DNA of 64,000 bases from Cyclobacterium qasimii M12-11B (GCF_000427295.1 NZ_ATNM01000097.1:1-64000); one strand, 5' to 3'. Positions 51,516 through 62,544 are shown, counted from the first letter of the stretch. Notes: generated by a model from the sequence alone, not told the origin. Numbers and translations: made by a program.

Positions 51516-51705
51516 GAGGGGCTGGTAATTAAGTTTGACGTAAGGCAATTGTAATCTTAAAATTTCAAATACTTAAATTATGCATTAACTACTTACTTGT
51601 TTAAGGTTCTTGGTTATAATTCCGTCTCTATACCTTCATATTATCGGTGGATAAGGATAACAATCCTGGCACTATTCCTTGTTCCAGGTTTAATAGCCTT
51701 TTTGC

Positions 51706-51734
51706 TTCAAACAAAAATGATATATTTGTTTGAA
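51706..51734. promoter_or_regulatory. Inverted repeat over the PQQ-dehydrogenase promoter
   Basis: Perfect 10-bp arms TTCAAACAAA (51706-51715) and TTTGTTTGAA (51725-51734), 9-bp spacer. The exact -7 box TATATTTG (51721-51728) overlaps the right arm, and TTTG at 51701-51704 may be the -33 element. A repressor bound here would block the promoter. The ATG is at 51752. Confidence 0.55.
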
Positions 51735-51751
51735 ACATAACTATGAATTAG

Positions 51752-53884
51752 ATGCGTAAGGTGAAATTGCATAAAAATATTTGCTATTTAATGGTTTTCT
51801 CCACTTTATTGGCCTGTAGCACTGGGCAAAGCTCAGATCAGGTAGCAGAGGAGAATTGGCCGGCTTACCTTGGAAGTAAAGGTAGTTCCCAATATTCTGC
51901 ATTGGAACAAATCAACAAAGAAAATGTTCGCAATTTACAGCCCGCCTGGCAGTATCGAGCAGGAGGCCATTCTGAAAATGGTAAAAGTCAGATTCAATGT
52001 AATCCACTCATAATTGATGGTATCCTCTATGGTACAAGTCCTGATTTAAAGGCTTTTGCCTTAAATGCAGCTACAGGGGAACAGCTTTGGGTGTATGACC
52101 CTCATAAAGATTTTAAAATAGGAGTAAGTGTCAATAGAGGTCTTGTTCATTGGGCCTCAGCTTCTGAAGCGAGATTGTTTTATTCTGTTGGCTCTTATTT
52201 ATTGGCATTAGACGCTAATACCGGTGAGCGGATAAAAGATTTTGGTAAGGATGGCAAAGTCTCCCTCAAAGAAGGGTTGGGAGATTGGGCGCAGGACTTT
52301 TCTGTTTCATCTTCCACGCCTGGTGTGATTTACGAAGATAAATTAATAGTAGGGACTAGGGTTTCAGAAAGCAAAGATGCTGCTCCAGGATATATCCGTG
52401 CGTTTAATGTGGTGTCTGGTAAGGTAGAATGGATATTCCATACAATTCCCAGGCCGGGTGAGTTTGGGTACGATACATGGCCAAAAGATGCCTATAAAAA
52501 TAGAGGAGGAGCCAATAGTTGGGCGGGAATGACTTTGGATGAAAGCACTGGAATTGTTTATATTCCTACTGGATCTGCCGCATTTGATTTTTGGGGAGGG
52601 CATCGTTTGGGAGAAAATTTATTTGCCAACTCTTTGCTGGCATTGAATGCCGCAACAGGTGAGCGAATTTGGCACTATCAAACAGTTAGACACGATCTTT
52701 GGGACAAGGATTTGCCTGCTCCTCCAAACCTTGTTCAGATCAATAGGGGAGACAGTACCATTGCTGCAGTTGCTCAAATCACCAAATCAGGTAGAGTTTT
52801 CGTTTTTGATCGTGCCAATGGTACACCGCTTTTCCCTATAGAAGAGGTTGAGGTGCCACCTTCCACTTTATTAGGAGAAGAGGCCTGGCTAAGTCAACCT
52901 TTGCCTCTTTCGCCACCGCCATTTTCCAGGCAAATATTTACGGAGGAGGAAGTGACCAATATTTCGCCAGAGGCTACTGCCTATGTAACAAGTAAATTGA
53001 AGGGTTTAAAATATGGGCAGAAATTCATGCCTCCTAGTACAGAGGGGACCGTGATTTTACCAGGTTTTGATGGAGGAGGAGAGTGGGGGGGAGCAGCATA
53101 TGATGCTTCTACAGGTTTACTATATGTGAATGCCAACGAAATGCCTTGGATACTAACCATGGTTCCCACTAATTCAGGAAAATTGTCATTAGGGAATGCT
53201 GCCTATCTTACCAATTGTGCGATGTGTCATGGCCCAGAGAAAAATGGAGATGGGACAGGAGCTTATCCTTCACTTGTAAATCTTGATAGTCGTTTACTCA
53301 GAGAAGAGGTGGCAGAATTGATAAGTAACGGAAAAGGAAGGATGCCCGCCTTCAAACAATTGAACACAGAAGTAAAGGAACAAATTATTGATTATTTGTT
53401 TAGTACCGAAAAGCCTGAAGATTTTCAGAATTCGGGAGCAACAGCCAATGTTAATGAAGTGCCCTATACCACTACGGGATACAATAGGTTTTTCGATGAG
53501 GAAGGATACCCAGCCATTAAGCCGCCTTGGGGTACACTCAGCGCGATCAATCTTAATAAAGGTACTATGGAATGGACTGTTCCATTGGGTGAGTTTACGG
53601 AGCTTACAGAGAGGGGAATTCCTCAAACCGGAACAGAGAATTATGGAGGTCCAGTGGTAACAGCAGGAGGACTGGTTTTTATCGCTGCGTCTAAAGATGA
53701 ACATATTAGAGCATTCGATAAAGATACAGGGGAAGAACTATGGAAGTACAAACTCCCTGTTGGGGGCTACGCTACGCCTGCCATTTATTCCGTTGAGGGA
53801 AAACAATATGTAGTAATCGCAGCTGGAGGAGGTAAAATGGGTACTCCGTCTGGCGATTACTACATAGCATTTGCTTTGGATTAA
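51752..53884 (+). CDS. PQQ-dependent dehydrogenase lipoprotein with cytochrome c domain
   Basis: 710 residues, lipoprotein signal with lipobox LLAC (MVFSTLLACS), so a periplasmic anchored quinoprotein. The eight-bladed propeller repeats include LQPAWQYRAGG, FALNAATGEQLWVYDP, LLALNAATGERIWHYQ, FDKDTGEELWKYKLP. A cytochrome c motif CAMCH (489-493) is inserted between propeller parts (AAYLTNCAMCHGPEKNGDGTG). This matches the glucose/alcohol PQQ dehydrogenases with an embedded cytochrome domain, passing electrons to the respiratory chain. The substrate (sugar or alcohol) is not resolved. No PQQ synthesis genes are in the window. Confidence 0.92.
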   Translation: MRKVKLHKNICYLMVFSTLLACSTGQSSDQVAEENWPAYLGSKGSSQYSALEQINKENVRNLQPAWQYRAGGHSENGKSQIQCNPLIIDGILYGTSPDLKAFALNAATGEQLWVYDPHKDFKIGVSVNRGLVHWASASEARLFYSVGSYLLALDANTGERIKDFGKDGKVSLKEGLGDWAQDFSVSSSTPGVIYEDKLIVGTRVSESKDAAPGYIRAFNVVSGKVEWIFHTIPRPGEFGYDTWPKDAYKNRGGANSWAGMTLDESTGIVYIPTGSAAFDFWGGHRLGENLFANSLLALNAATGERIWHYQTVRHDLWDKDLPAPPNLVQINRGDSTIAAVAQITKSGRVFVFDRANGTPLFPIEEVEVPPSTLLGEEAWLSQPLPLSPPPFSRQIFTEEEVTNISPEATAYVTSKLKGLKYGQKFMPPSTEGTVILPGFDGGGEWGGAAYDASTGLLYVNANEMPWILTMVPTNSGKLSLGNAAYLTNCAMCHGPEKNGDGTGAYPSLVNLDSRLLREEVAELISNGKGRMPAFKQLNTEVKEQIIDYLFSTEKPEDFQNSGATANVNEVPYTTTGYNRFFDEEGYPAIKPPWGTLSAINLNKGTMEWTVPLGEFTELTERGIPQTGTENYGGPVVTAGGLVFIAASKDEHIRAFDKDTGEELWKYKLPVGGYATPAIYSVEGKQYVVIAAGGGKMGTPSGDYYIAFALD

Positions 53885-53889
53885 AAATA

Positions 53890-55365
53890 TTATTTTATCG
53901 GTGTTCCTTTTCTATCTTTTGGTACATATTGCTCATGTGCATACGTATCTGGAAGCACTTTTATACCTGTGGTAAATTTCAAAGGTGCTTCACCAGCATA
54001 AGTAAGTTCAACGTAATGACCAGACCAGCCTTTAGAAGGAGCAGCTATAGCTATAGTATATTCGCCATCTGCTTCAAAAGGGATATTTGTGGCTTTCCAT
54101 TGAGGGCCTAAAACATCTATCCTGAAATCTCTAGTAGTTTCATTGGTAGCAGACCATAGTTTTACAGCTACTGGTGGATTATTGATGTCTGTTTTAATTT
54201 GTATGGCATCGTCTTTTACCTCCCAACTGTAAGAAGGTCGTTTTACGTTATTGATAATGTGAGAGTAAAATCCTAAAAGGATTTGAGAAGCATCGGAATC
54301 CCTTAAGCCATGACCAGCATTAGGGATATATGCCAAATGGCTTTCTCCTGGCAAATCATTCCAGTAATATCTCCAGCTGTCTGGAAGGAAAAACTGATCT
54401 CCAGATCCGTTGATTAGTAATTTAGGGATGTCTTTGTATTCTTCCAGAAACTCATAAGGTTCTACGATTTCAACCAATCGATTAAATTCCTTACTGTCCA
54501 TCCAATCAAATATTCCTTCATGTGAATAATCATTTACTGCAGGAGCCCAAAATCCGTAAGTCTGCCAATGGTGTTTAAATGAAGGTGTTAAATTAAGCAT
54601 GTCTATTACTATAGGAACCATTCCGATTACTCTGTCATCTACCGCAGCAGTTGTCCAGGTAGTCCAACCTCGTTTAGATGCACCTGCAACTACGTACTTC
54701 TCTAGAGATAAGTCTAAGTTGGTTTTAGAATAGTCTACAACTGCATCCATTGCTGAAACAACAGCTTTTGTCATAGGAAATCTAGCCAACCAAATCGCAT
54801 CTTCATCTTTAGCGCCATTCTCCATAAATTCTCTCCAACCATAGGCGATTAATCCGTCTTCAGTTCTTAAACCAAGCGTGTCTCCTACAAATTGTACCGG
54901 CTGAAAAGGTATGTTATGAACCTTTATAGCAGTAGATCCGGTGGCAAGTGCTGCCTGAAGAATCATGTCGTCTGGCTTTTCAGGTACAGTGGTGTTCTTG
55001 CTTCCACCGGAAATAACCAATAAAGAGGTGTTGTGTTTAAGTTCATCTGGAACTACAAAGGAAACCCAATGCCACCAGGTGGTTTCGGTTACTTCTTTCT
55101 CCGTCAACCAATTTTGCGAAATGACCTTAAGGACATAATAGGAATATCCATCACCTTTGGATTCAAAAGCCAATTCGTAATTGTATACGTCCTGGTCCTT
55201 TTCTACGTAGGCCTTTAAAAGGTCAAAACCTCTTACCTTGGTTTCTTCTGCTTGAACTTCAGTGTCAGAATTGACTTTTGGCTGGCAATTGGGGAAACAA
55301 AAGAGGCTAATGCCAATTAAGAGTGCCAGTTGTAACGCTTTGTGTATCTTGATTGTATTGAACAT
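53890..55365 (-). CDS. PhoPQ-activated pathogenicity-related (PqaA-like) secreted protein
   Basis: 491 residues. The signal (MFNTIKIHKALQLALLIGISLFCFPNC) has a possible lipobox Cys. The body resembles the PhoPQ_related family, an alpha/beta-hydrolase-like fold: WWHWVSFVVPDELKHNTSLLVISGG, VAGASKRGWTTWTTAAVDDRV (nucleophile-elbow-like GASKRG) and NAGHGLRDSD (His). Salmonella PqaA affects antimicrobial peptide resistance; biochemical activity is unknown. Convergent with the PQQ dehydrogenase, stops 5 bp apart, and upstream of the cytochrome/DUF1552/DUF1592 cluster in direction of transcription. Confidence 0.85.
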   Translation of the reverse strand: MFNTIKIHKALQLALLIGISLFCFPNCQPKVNSDTEVQAEETKVRGFDLLKAYVEKDQDVYNYELAFESKGDGYSYYVLKVISQNWLTEKEVTETTWWHWVSFVVPDELKHNTSLLVISGGSKNTTVPEKPDDMILQAALATGSTAIKVHNIPFQPVQFVGDTLGLRTEDGLIAYGWREFMENGAKDEDAIWLARFPMTKAVVSAMDAVVDYSKTNLDLSLEKYVVAGASKRGWTTWTTAAVDDRVIGMVPIVIDMLNLTPSFKHHWQTYGFWAPAVNDYSHEGIFDWMDSKEFNRLVEIVEPYEFLEEYKDIPKLLINGSGDQFFLPDSWRYYWNDLPGESHLAYIPNAGHGLRDSDASQILLGFYSHIINNVKRPSYSWEVKDDAIQIKTDINNPPVAVKLWSATNETTRDFRIDVLGPQWKATNIPFEADGEYTIAIAAPSKGWSGHYVELTYAGEAPLKFTTGIKVLPDTYAHEQYVPKDRKGTPIK

Positions 55366-55418
55366 GTATTATAGGAGTAGTTTATAGATGTATTACCTAA
55401 AAGTAATAAAAAAGACCA

Positions 55419-56917
55419 TTAATAAAATGGACCTTCTTCTAAAATAATTTCCATGTCCGGTTTATGCTTTTGAAGGGCAGCTATAACCTCAGGCTTCACT
55501 GGGGTACCAAAAAGATAGACTTTTTGAAGATTTTTAAAATCAAGAAGATAAAGCAAGTTGCCGTCATCTAATGGGGTGAAGGATAGGTTAAGCTCTTCGA
55601 GATGAGGAAGGTCTTTTAAATAGGGAAGGCCCTCTCCGTTAATATTGGTTTTTTGTAAGATAAGCCTGCGAAGTTGAGGCATTTTTGCCAATAGAAATAG
55701 TGCATCATCATCTATGCCCGAAGAAGCTAAAGAAAGGCGTGAAAAGTAAGGGAAATAAACCGAAAATGCTTTAATCTCTTCATTTCCTACAGGAGCTGGA
55801 GGGAACTTCATTTTCATTCCAAAGTATTTGTTATTCGTCAATTCATCTGCAGAAATTTCTACTCCTACTTGCTTGCCGATCTCCTGTAATTCCTGCAAAG
55901 CAGCATTAAAAGCCTCCTTTTCTTCAAGAATCTTATATTGGGCATGTTGAATCTCGGGCATTAACCCTTCAATTTCTGCCAAGATCTCCTGATTTTCAAT
56001 GTCTCCGTACTTTAGGGTATCAGAAGCACCATTGGTTATCCAATAAGATAGTAAGGTGATTTCATTGGACGTCAATCCTGGCTTTCCTTCAGGGGGCATT
56101 CTATCGTCATGATCTTCGGGAAGCAACACCCGCACAATAAGTTCACTTTTGCTTGTGTCCTCGGGTACAACAGCATGTTTTTCGCTTTTACCCGCTTCCA
56201 ATAAAGCCATATAGCTGTTGAGGAGCAGATCTCCTTTGGTTTTATTTTCATTGTGGCAGGAAACACATTTTGTATCTAAAATTGTGGCTACCATGTCGGC
56301 ATAAATCAACATTTGTTCAGGGGATTTGTCGATTTTTTTTGCAGGCAGTAAAGCTTCTAAAGGAGCTGTTAGAAAATCTTCCCCATGCGTAAGGGATCCG
56401 CCAAGATGACTGGTGTAAGCCAGTGAGAGATTTGCTAGTCCAAGAAACAAGTAAAAACAAAACCGCCTTTAAGTTTTTGATGCAGATTTGATTCGTAAAT
56501 AATAAGGCAAACCGATATGGATATACCTGTGATCAGAGCACCATCAAGGTGATTGTTTACCATGTCTCCTGAATAAGCTTCAGCAATAAATAATAGAAAT
56601 CCAGCAACAATGGTGATAAATGAGAAGAATACTGATGCCCAAAGAAGTGATCGGATTATAATTGGTTTATTGAAATTGGGATTGAAAAAACCCATTAAAA
56701 TAAAGCCAGTGGTTATCAGGATCAATACTATTGGGAAATGCAGCACAAGTGGATGGAACCTGCCGAAAAAAACGAGCAAATGACTTTCTTGTTCAAGGCT
56801 AATAGGTACAAAAAGGATGGTGAGGTAAAGTAGGATAAGAATAGTGGGTAAAAATATTTTTTTACTAGAATAAAGGTTCCACTTTTTATCGTTTGGTGGC
56901 AAGTCGTTGTTGTCCAT
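55419..56917 (-). pseudogene. DUF2231 membrane, cytochrome c and leucine-rich repeat protein, frameshifted
   Basis: About 499 residues if repaired. The N-terminal piece (from 56917) has four or more membrane helices of the DUF2231 type (FGRFHPLVLHFPIVLILI) and ends out of frame after GGFVFTCFLD. The sense continues in another frame FLGLANLSLAYTSHLGGSLTHGEDF to 55419. That part holds a planctomycete-type cytochrome motif TKCVSCHN and leucine-rich repeats (LRRLILQKTNINGEGLPYLKDLPHLEELNLS). One missing T (A on +) in the A5 run 56453-56457 explains the break. Probably a membrane electron carrier for the neighbouring DUF1552/DUF1592 proteins. Confidence 0.8.
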
Positions 56918-56983
56918 ATGATTCCTGTATACCAGGTGCTAAGAACCTGTTATTGCGGTGATGCTTTTTGATAGTATGAGAAA

Positions 56984-58369
56984 TTAGGCTAAAATGCCAT
57001 TTAGGGTGCCAGTACTGTCTGCAAATTGTGTTTGTTCTAAACCAACAGATTGCATCCAGGTTGTATAGAGGTTGGCCAGTGGAGTGTTTTCCTCATAGAT
57101 AAGGTTTTGGCCGGATTTGATTTTATGTCCTCCATGACCCCCAACAATAATGGGCAGATCTCTTGGAGAATGTCTGTTTCCATCTCTTAATCCAGAAGCA
57201 AACATTACCAAAGAATTGTCCAATAAAGTGCCATTCCCTTCTTTAATTGACTTTAACTTGTCTAAAAAATAAGCGTATTGCTCAAGGTGCCATTTGGTAA
57301 TACGGTCATATTGTTCCATGTTCCCTGGATGATTCATATGGTGAGAAAGAGAGTGGTGGGCCCCATTCACACCTTCTAAGAATGAAAAATTTCTGTTACT
57401 TACGGAGTTGCCAAACATGAAAGTGGCTACTCTACTGGCATCACTCCACATGGCTAGCGCAATGATGTCAAACATTAACCTGGTTTTCTCTGTCACATTT
57501 ACACCACTGTGTACTTCAGCATATTCTTCAATATTCTGGTTTACGCTTATTAATTCACGCTTGATATCAGGGGTAATACTGCTTGCAAAATCCTTTAAAC
57601 TATCCTGATTATTAATTCTTTTTTCAATTGAGCGGATAGATTCTAAATATTCTTCAAGCTTGTCTTGGTCAGACCTGCCTAAATTATTTTTAAGTGATTT
57701 GGCCTCCGTCAATACGGCATCTAAAATGCTGCTTTTGTATGGGTTTTCTATTTTGTTATTCCCAGGAATGAAAGTTCGAAATAACCTGTCAAAAGCCATC
57801 CTAGGATCAATTTCCTTGGATAGTGGTGTCATGGCATTTTTCCAGGAAATACTGCTGGCATAAAGTCGGGTAAACCCTACATTGATATCTACTCCAGTCT
57901 GTATTCGATCCAATCCATATTCCAAAGAGGGAAACAGCGTCTCATTTTTATAGTGGTTGGCAAGAAGTTGATCTATAGAAATGCCACCACTGTTGATATT
58001 GTCTCCAGCCGTTTTTGAAATTGGGAGACAAGTTAAAAGGTTGGCCGTTTTGGCGTAATGTCCGTCCGCTCCTTGGAAAATGGAATGTTGGTTCATCAAC
58101 TGGCCCAAGACCAAAATGTCATCTTTTAAATGCGCTAATGGAGCCAAAGTAGGGGACAGGGTATAATTTCTACCAATTCCCTCAGGGGTCCATCTTCCAG
58201 GGTGAACACCATTTGGCATAAACATAAAGGTGGATCTTACCGGAAACCCATCATTGCCAAATTTCTTAATATTTAGCGGAGAAGCCATTGCTTCCATAAA
58301 AGGTAGTGCAATGGCAGCCCCCATACCTTTCAATAATTTCCTCCTGGATATTTGCCACTTTTTATTCAT
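56984..58369 (-). CDS. DUF1552 domain-containing protein with Tat signal
   Basis: 461 residues. The twin-arginine signal SRRKLLKGMGAAIALPF (8-24) implies folded export. The body matches the DUF1552 family: MPNGVHPGRWTPEG, GGISIDQLLANHYKNETLFPSLEYG, RFMFDIIALAMWSD-like core and FASGLRDGNRHSPRDLPIIVGGHGGHKIKSG. DUF1552 proteins resemble sulfatase/alkaline-phosphatase-fold (DUF1501-like) proteins and are nearly always paired with a DUF1592/DUF1587 cytochrome protein, which is the next gene upstream. The function is not established. Confidence 0.9.
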   Translation of the reverse strand: MNKKWQISRRKLLKGMGAAIALPFMEAMASPLNIKKFGNDGFPVRSTFMFMPNGVHPGRWTPEGIGRNYTLSPTLAPLAHLKDDILVLGQLMNQHSIFQGADGHYAKTANLLTCLPISKTAGDNINSGGISIDQLLANHYKNETLFPSLEYGLDRIQTGVDINVGFTRLYASSISWKNAMTPLSKEIDPRMAFDRLFRTFIPGNNKIENPYKSSILDAVLTEAKSLKNNLGRSDQDKLEEYLESIRSIEKRINNQDSLKDFASSITPDIKRELISVNQNIEEYAEVHSGVNVTEKTRLMFDIIALAMWSDASRVATFMFGNSVSNRNFSFLEGVNGAHHSLSHHMNHPGNMEQYDRITKWHLEQYAYFLDKLKSIKEGNGTLLDNSLVMFASGLRDGNRHSPRDLPIIVGGHGGHKIKSGQNLIYEENTPLANLYTTWMQSVGLEQTQFADSTGTLNGILA

Positions 58370-58519
58370 AAATATTAATGTTATAAAGCAAGCTTATACT
58401 TTAAATCTGTTTTTACCCCTCTGTTCCTTTCCTAAAACCAGTCATTAGTTACGCTTTTATTCTTTTATTTCTAGGAATACCAAATGTAACTATGGTTCAA
58501 GTTAGTTACTAACTATTTA

Positions 58520-60479
58520 TTAATCAATCTCATTTACCTTTTTTTGAAAATCTTTGATCTTCATTCGAAAAGGATAGCTTTGAACCAAAGCAGTAATAAA
58601 TTTATCTGGATTGAATTCATTTTCTAGTAAGCTGGCAGATAATTCCCTAATAGCGGTTTCATCTGTGAAAGTTGTACCTCTACCTATGGCAAAAGACAAT
58701 GATTTTTTGGATAGGTTTCGCGCAAATTTATCTTTCTCTTTCATGAGTAAGTTTTTCAATTCTGCAGGTCCAGCAAAGGTTTCTCCTGAAATCAGTACAC
58801 CTGTAGGATCTATCGGGGTACTTCCATAGCTATCTCTCCATTTTCCATCGGCCCCAAAATTTTCCAAGCCTAATCCAAGAGGATCCATTTTTTCATGACA
58901 GGATTGACAAGCTGGGTCATCTCGATGTCTTTCCAAAAGTGCTTTCAAGCCTAACTCTTCATGCAATGATTCATCTTCGGACAATTCAGCGACATCTGGC
59001 GGCGGTGGCGGTGGTGATGTCCCTAATATCTCCTCTAAAACCCATTTCCCCCTAAGTACCGGGCTTGTTCGGGTAGGCAACGATGTGACAGCCTGTACAC
59101 TGCCTAATCCTAAAAAGCCTCCTCTGGAATTATTGGTTAGCATCACTTTTTTGAAATCGTTTCCTTCAACACCATCGATTCCATAATAGGTGGCTAGTTC
59201 TTCATTGAGAAAGGAATAATCACTATTGATTAGGTCAAGAAAATTTTTGCTTTCAGTCATCACATAATGGAAGAAAGAAGTTGTTTCTTTGAACATGGCC
59301 TCTCTTATAGAAGGTGTGAATTCTGGAAATCGAACCAGATCTGCCAAGGGTGCGTTGGCATCCTTTAATTTATTGATTCCCAACCACTGACTCACAAATG
59401 ATTCTGAAAACCTCTCAGACTTGGGATCATCGAGCATTCTTTTTACTTGATTTTCTATTTCTCCGGGAGCTTGAAGCTTGCCTTCCATAGCGAGGTTAAA
59501 CAGTTCATCATCAGGCATACTTGACCATAAGAAAAAAGAAAGCCTGGTAGCCAATTCAAAATCCCCCAGGGCGATTGGGTCGGGGCCCAAAGGTTCTTCT
59601 TCCATTTTGTACAAAAAGGAAGGGGAAATTAATACGGCCTTAAAAACTTCAGCAATTGATCGATTAAATTTTTGTGGATCTGGATCTTCAGGACGAGAGT
59701 GATAGACTGTAGAAAAAAGATCTATAAATTTCTCTTTTTCTTCTGTCTTCAAAAGTCTTCTATAGGCTTTGCTGGCGAAAGGGAAAAGCACTTCTTCTGC
59801 GGCCTTTTCCGGTGGGTTGAGCGGTTTGAAATTATCTGAGAATTTAGGCATTAGCCAATTTATAAACCTTTCCCAAAGATTCTGATGATAGTCCTCAGGG
59901 ACTAGTTCCTGCCATTTCTCCGGATCTTCAAAGATCCGTGAAACGATTTCTTCAGAGGCATCATAATAACGTTCCATTTTAAGGGGGGTGAAAAACAAGG
60001 ATCCTCCTTGGTTGTCAAATCCACCACCACCCGAACCATCGGCAGGAAATCTGTTCACAGCGTCAAAGTTTACACCCGTCAAATCTAAAACGGTGTAATG
60101 ATACTCTGTGTGACTCAGCCTTCGGATGATAACTTTACCGGGCGTTCTTTTCTCAAGAGACTTTATTAAAATGCCATTGATTCCGTCCAGAAGAACATGA
60201 TAATCCTCTTCATTTAAGCTTGGCTTATTTGATGGAGGCATTTCTTTAGACTGTATTTGATCCACTACCTTTAGCCAAAATTGCCCATCTTTTACAATGC
60301 GCCCTTCTTCTTCATATCTTTTGAGGTTTACCCCACCTTTAGGGGTTTCCTGTGTTGTGACATGAATAGCAATGCTTGTCCAATACCGGGATTATTTCGG
60401 TAGTGTAATCTAAAGTTTCCTGAGCCCTAACTTCAAAAAAACTAAAGGTAGCTAGTATCAGTAAAATATAAGATTTCAT
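58520..60479 (-). pseudogene. DUF1592/DUF1588/DUF1585-type cytochrome protein, frameshifted
   Basis: About 652 residues if repaired. The 5' end, from the ATG at 60479, has a signal peptide (MKSYILLILATFSFFEVRAQ) and cytochrome motif HCYSCHN, then meets a stop after NTGNP. The sense continues one frame over as KGGVNLKRYEEEGRIV, then VVDQIQSKEMPPSNK, and runs to 58520 through DUF1587 (RRLSHTEYHYTVLDLTGV), DUF1592 (LSFFLWSSMPDDELF), DUF1588 (RTSPVLRGKWVLEEILGTSPPPPP, CQSCHEKMDPLGLGLENF) and DUF1585. One base too many in GGGG (60342-60345, C4 on the coding strand) explains it. Family role unknown, inferred periplasmic redox or carbohydrate-linked. Confidence 0.85.
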
Positions 60480-61037
60480 TAATGGCATAGATTTTATTGG
60501 GTTCCGTTAAAGGTTACGCCTTAAATTTAACGTAATTAATTGATTAATTCCAATGTTATTTTGATGGAAGGTGATAGGTTAGTAGGTACAACATAAAATG
60601 TTAATTTTTAATCAGTTTTACGTTGAAAATACTGGAAATCAATGAGACAAGGGCGTTTTAGTCATATGGTAAGCATCATGACAATTTTTGATTCCACGTT
60701 TTGCGCCTGGGTTTCCTGACTTTTCATAAGGAGTAGTCTCATCACGTAGTAGCAGTTCTATTAAATGTTTCGGTTAGGAGGCTAAAGCGAAGGTGTTAAT
60801 GGTACTTAATATATGCAGTTGATGTAAGGTGATGCGGAGGTCAAAACAGTATTTTAACAACAAATACTGTTTTCAATTTCTTCACTTTATTTCAGGAAGG
60901 ATGAATATTGGGGAGAAACTTTGTATAAGTTTAATGCAATAATGTAATAACTATATAGGATTGGTTTAGGACTTGAGTCTTGTCAGCATGATGCTACTAC
61001 AACTTGCTGATGGAATCCTATGTAATAGGCAAAAAAA
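60480..61037. other. Intergenic region, no gene seen
   Basis: About 560 bp of AT-rich sequence between the DUF1592 start and the sucD terminator. No open frame with protein-like composition, no tRNA. The DUF1592 promoter should be here, but no exact -7 box is found close to its start. Confidence 0.45.
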
Positions 61038-61063
61038 ATAAGGAGATCAATTGATCTCCTTAT
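61038..61063 (-). terminator. Palindromic terminator of sucD
   Basis: Perfect 26-bp palindrome ATAAGGAGATCAA-TTGATCTCCTTAT (61038-61063). On the minus strand an eight-T run (A8 at 61031-61038) follows. Its near edge is 40 bp past the sucD stop. Confidence 0.85.
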
Positions 61064-61103
61064 AAAAATACTGCTTCAAACGTGAAGTGTTTGGAATGCT
61101 AAA

Positions 61104-61985
61104 TTAAGCATCAACACCCAATGCTTTAGCCATTACCTCTCCAATTTCGGCTGGAGATTCAGCTACAAAAATGCCATTTTCTTTCATGATACGCATTTTT
61201 GCAATGGCTGTATCATCTTTGCCACCAATAATTGCTCCTGCATGTCCCATTCTTCTACCTGGAGGTGCTGTCTGTCCTGCGATAAAACCTACCACAGGTT
61301 TTTTGTTTCCATTTTCTTTAATCCACTGGGCAGCTTCTGCTTCATAATTACCACCAATCTCACCGATCATCACTATGGCATCAGTTTCAGGATCTTCCAT
61401 TAACAACTGAACTGCTTCTTTTGTAGATGTTCCGATTATAGGATCACCACCAATACCAATAGCAGTTGATACACCTAATCCAGCTTTTGTAATTTGGTCA
61501 GCTGCTTCATAGGTAAGGGTACCTGATTTTGAAACGATACCAACTCGACCTTGTTTAAATACAAAGCCAGGCATAATGCCAACTTTCGCCTCGCCAGGAG
61601 TAATTACGCCAGGGCAGTTAGGTCCAACCAAAATTGCTCCTTTTTTCTTAACATACGGCTTGGCTTTCATCATATCCTTTACAGGAATTCCTTCCGTAAT
61701 CGCGATGATCACTTTGATACCCGCATCCGCAGCTTCCATAATTGCATCTGCAGCAAAAGCTGGGGGAACAAAGATTATAGTAGTATCTGCTCCCTTAGAT
61801 TTAACTGCATCTTCAACCGTATTAAATACTGGCTTGCCTAAATGAGTACTACCACCTTTTCCAGGAGTAACGCCTCCTACAACATTGGTACCATATTCTA
61901 TCATCTGCTGGGCGTGAAAAGAACCTTCAGTTCCTGTGAACCCTTGTACAATTACTTTGGAATTTTTATTTACCAATACGCTCAT
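61104..61985 (-). CDS. sucD: Succinyl-CoA synthetase alpha subunit (ADP/GDP-forming)
   Basis: 293 residues, full length. CoA-binding Rossmann start [22 protein letters not shown], then [34 protein letters not shown], and the phosphorylated His in [13 protein letters not shown]. Converts succinyl-CoA to succinate with substrate-level phosphorylation in the TCA cycle, together with SucC, which is not in this window. Monocistronic with its own promoter and terminator. Confidence 0.97.
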   Translation of the reverse strand: MSVLVNKNSKVIVQGFTGTEGSFHAQQMIEYGTNVVGGVTPGKGGSTHLGKPVFNTVEDAVKSKGADTTIIFVPPAFAADAIMEAADAGIKVIIAITEGIPVKDMMKAKPYVKKKGAILVGPNCPGVITPGEAKVGIMPGFVFKQGRVGIVSKSGTLTYEAADQITKAGLGVSTAIGIGGDPIIGTSTKEAVQLLMEDPETDAIVMIGEIGGNYEAEAAQWIKENGNKKPVVGFIAGQTAPPGRRMGHAGAIIGGKDDTAIAKMRIMKENGIFVAESPAEIGEVMAKALGVDA

Positions 61986-62010
61986 AAGTCTACTTTTAAT
62001 TAATTTGCTA

Positions 62011-62040
62011 CAAAAATAGAAGATAAAGAGTGATCACAAA
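62011..62040 (-). promoter_or_regulatory. Promoter of sucD
   Basis: On the minus strand TTTG (62040-62037) and TATTTTTG (62018-62011, exact TAnnTTTG) are separated by 18 bp, close to the Bacteroidota -33/-7 spacing. The -7 box lies 25 bp upstream of the ATG. The best-formed promoter in the window. Confidence 0.65.
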
Positions 62041-62544
62041 AAGAAATGGCAAACAATATCAATTAAATTTATACTATGGATAACTTTTTATATTTTTATG
62101 GGAGATAACTTCTCCAATGAGATAAGTTTTTCTAGACTGTTTTTGCGTTTATTTGCTTTTTTTTAAACGAGGCGAAATTGTGATATTAAAACAGAAATAA
62201 GGGGGGCAAGTAGTTTAACCAACCAAATATTACCTCTTTTTAATGTTGGATTGGGATTTATTTGGGTAGATTTAAAAATTAGAAATCTAAAAAGTGGTGA
62301 TAAGATCCTTTTAGGTTTTCAAAACAGCATTTATAGTTTTTCGGCAGGTAAAAGATTAGCTAACTTCCTCTGTCCTTTGGTTAGATTTGAAATAATCGAG
62401 ATACCGAAAGCAAGTAACTAACTTGAATGGAAAGGATCGAGACCTAAATAATTGTACGTTAAACTTTTAAAGTTATTGATTTTGTTAACCTACAAGCTTT
62501 TTATAAAATTTAAGTAAATCGTTCCTCACAAAGGAAGGGAAATT
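62041..62544. other. Intergenic region between divergent sucD and the histidine kinase
   Basis: About 500 bp, AT-rich. No gene-like frame. A near-match TGATTTTG lies upstream of the kinase start (around 62475-62482). Nothing else recognised. Confidence 0.4.

Noticed and set aside
55419-56450. Cytochrome/LRR piece as a separate gene from a TTG start
   Set aside because: It begins mid-helix of the DUF2231 region and joins the upstream frame at an A5 homopolymer.
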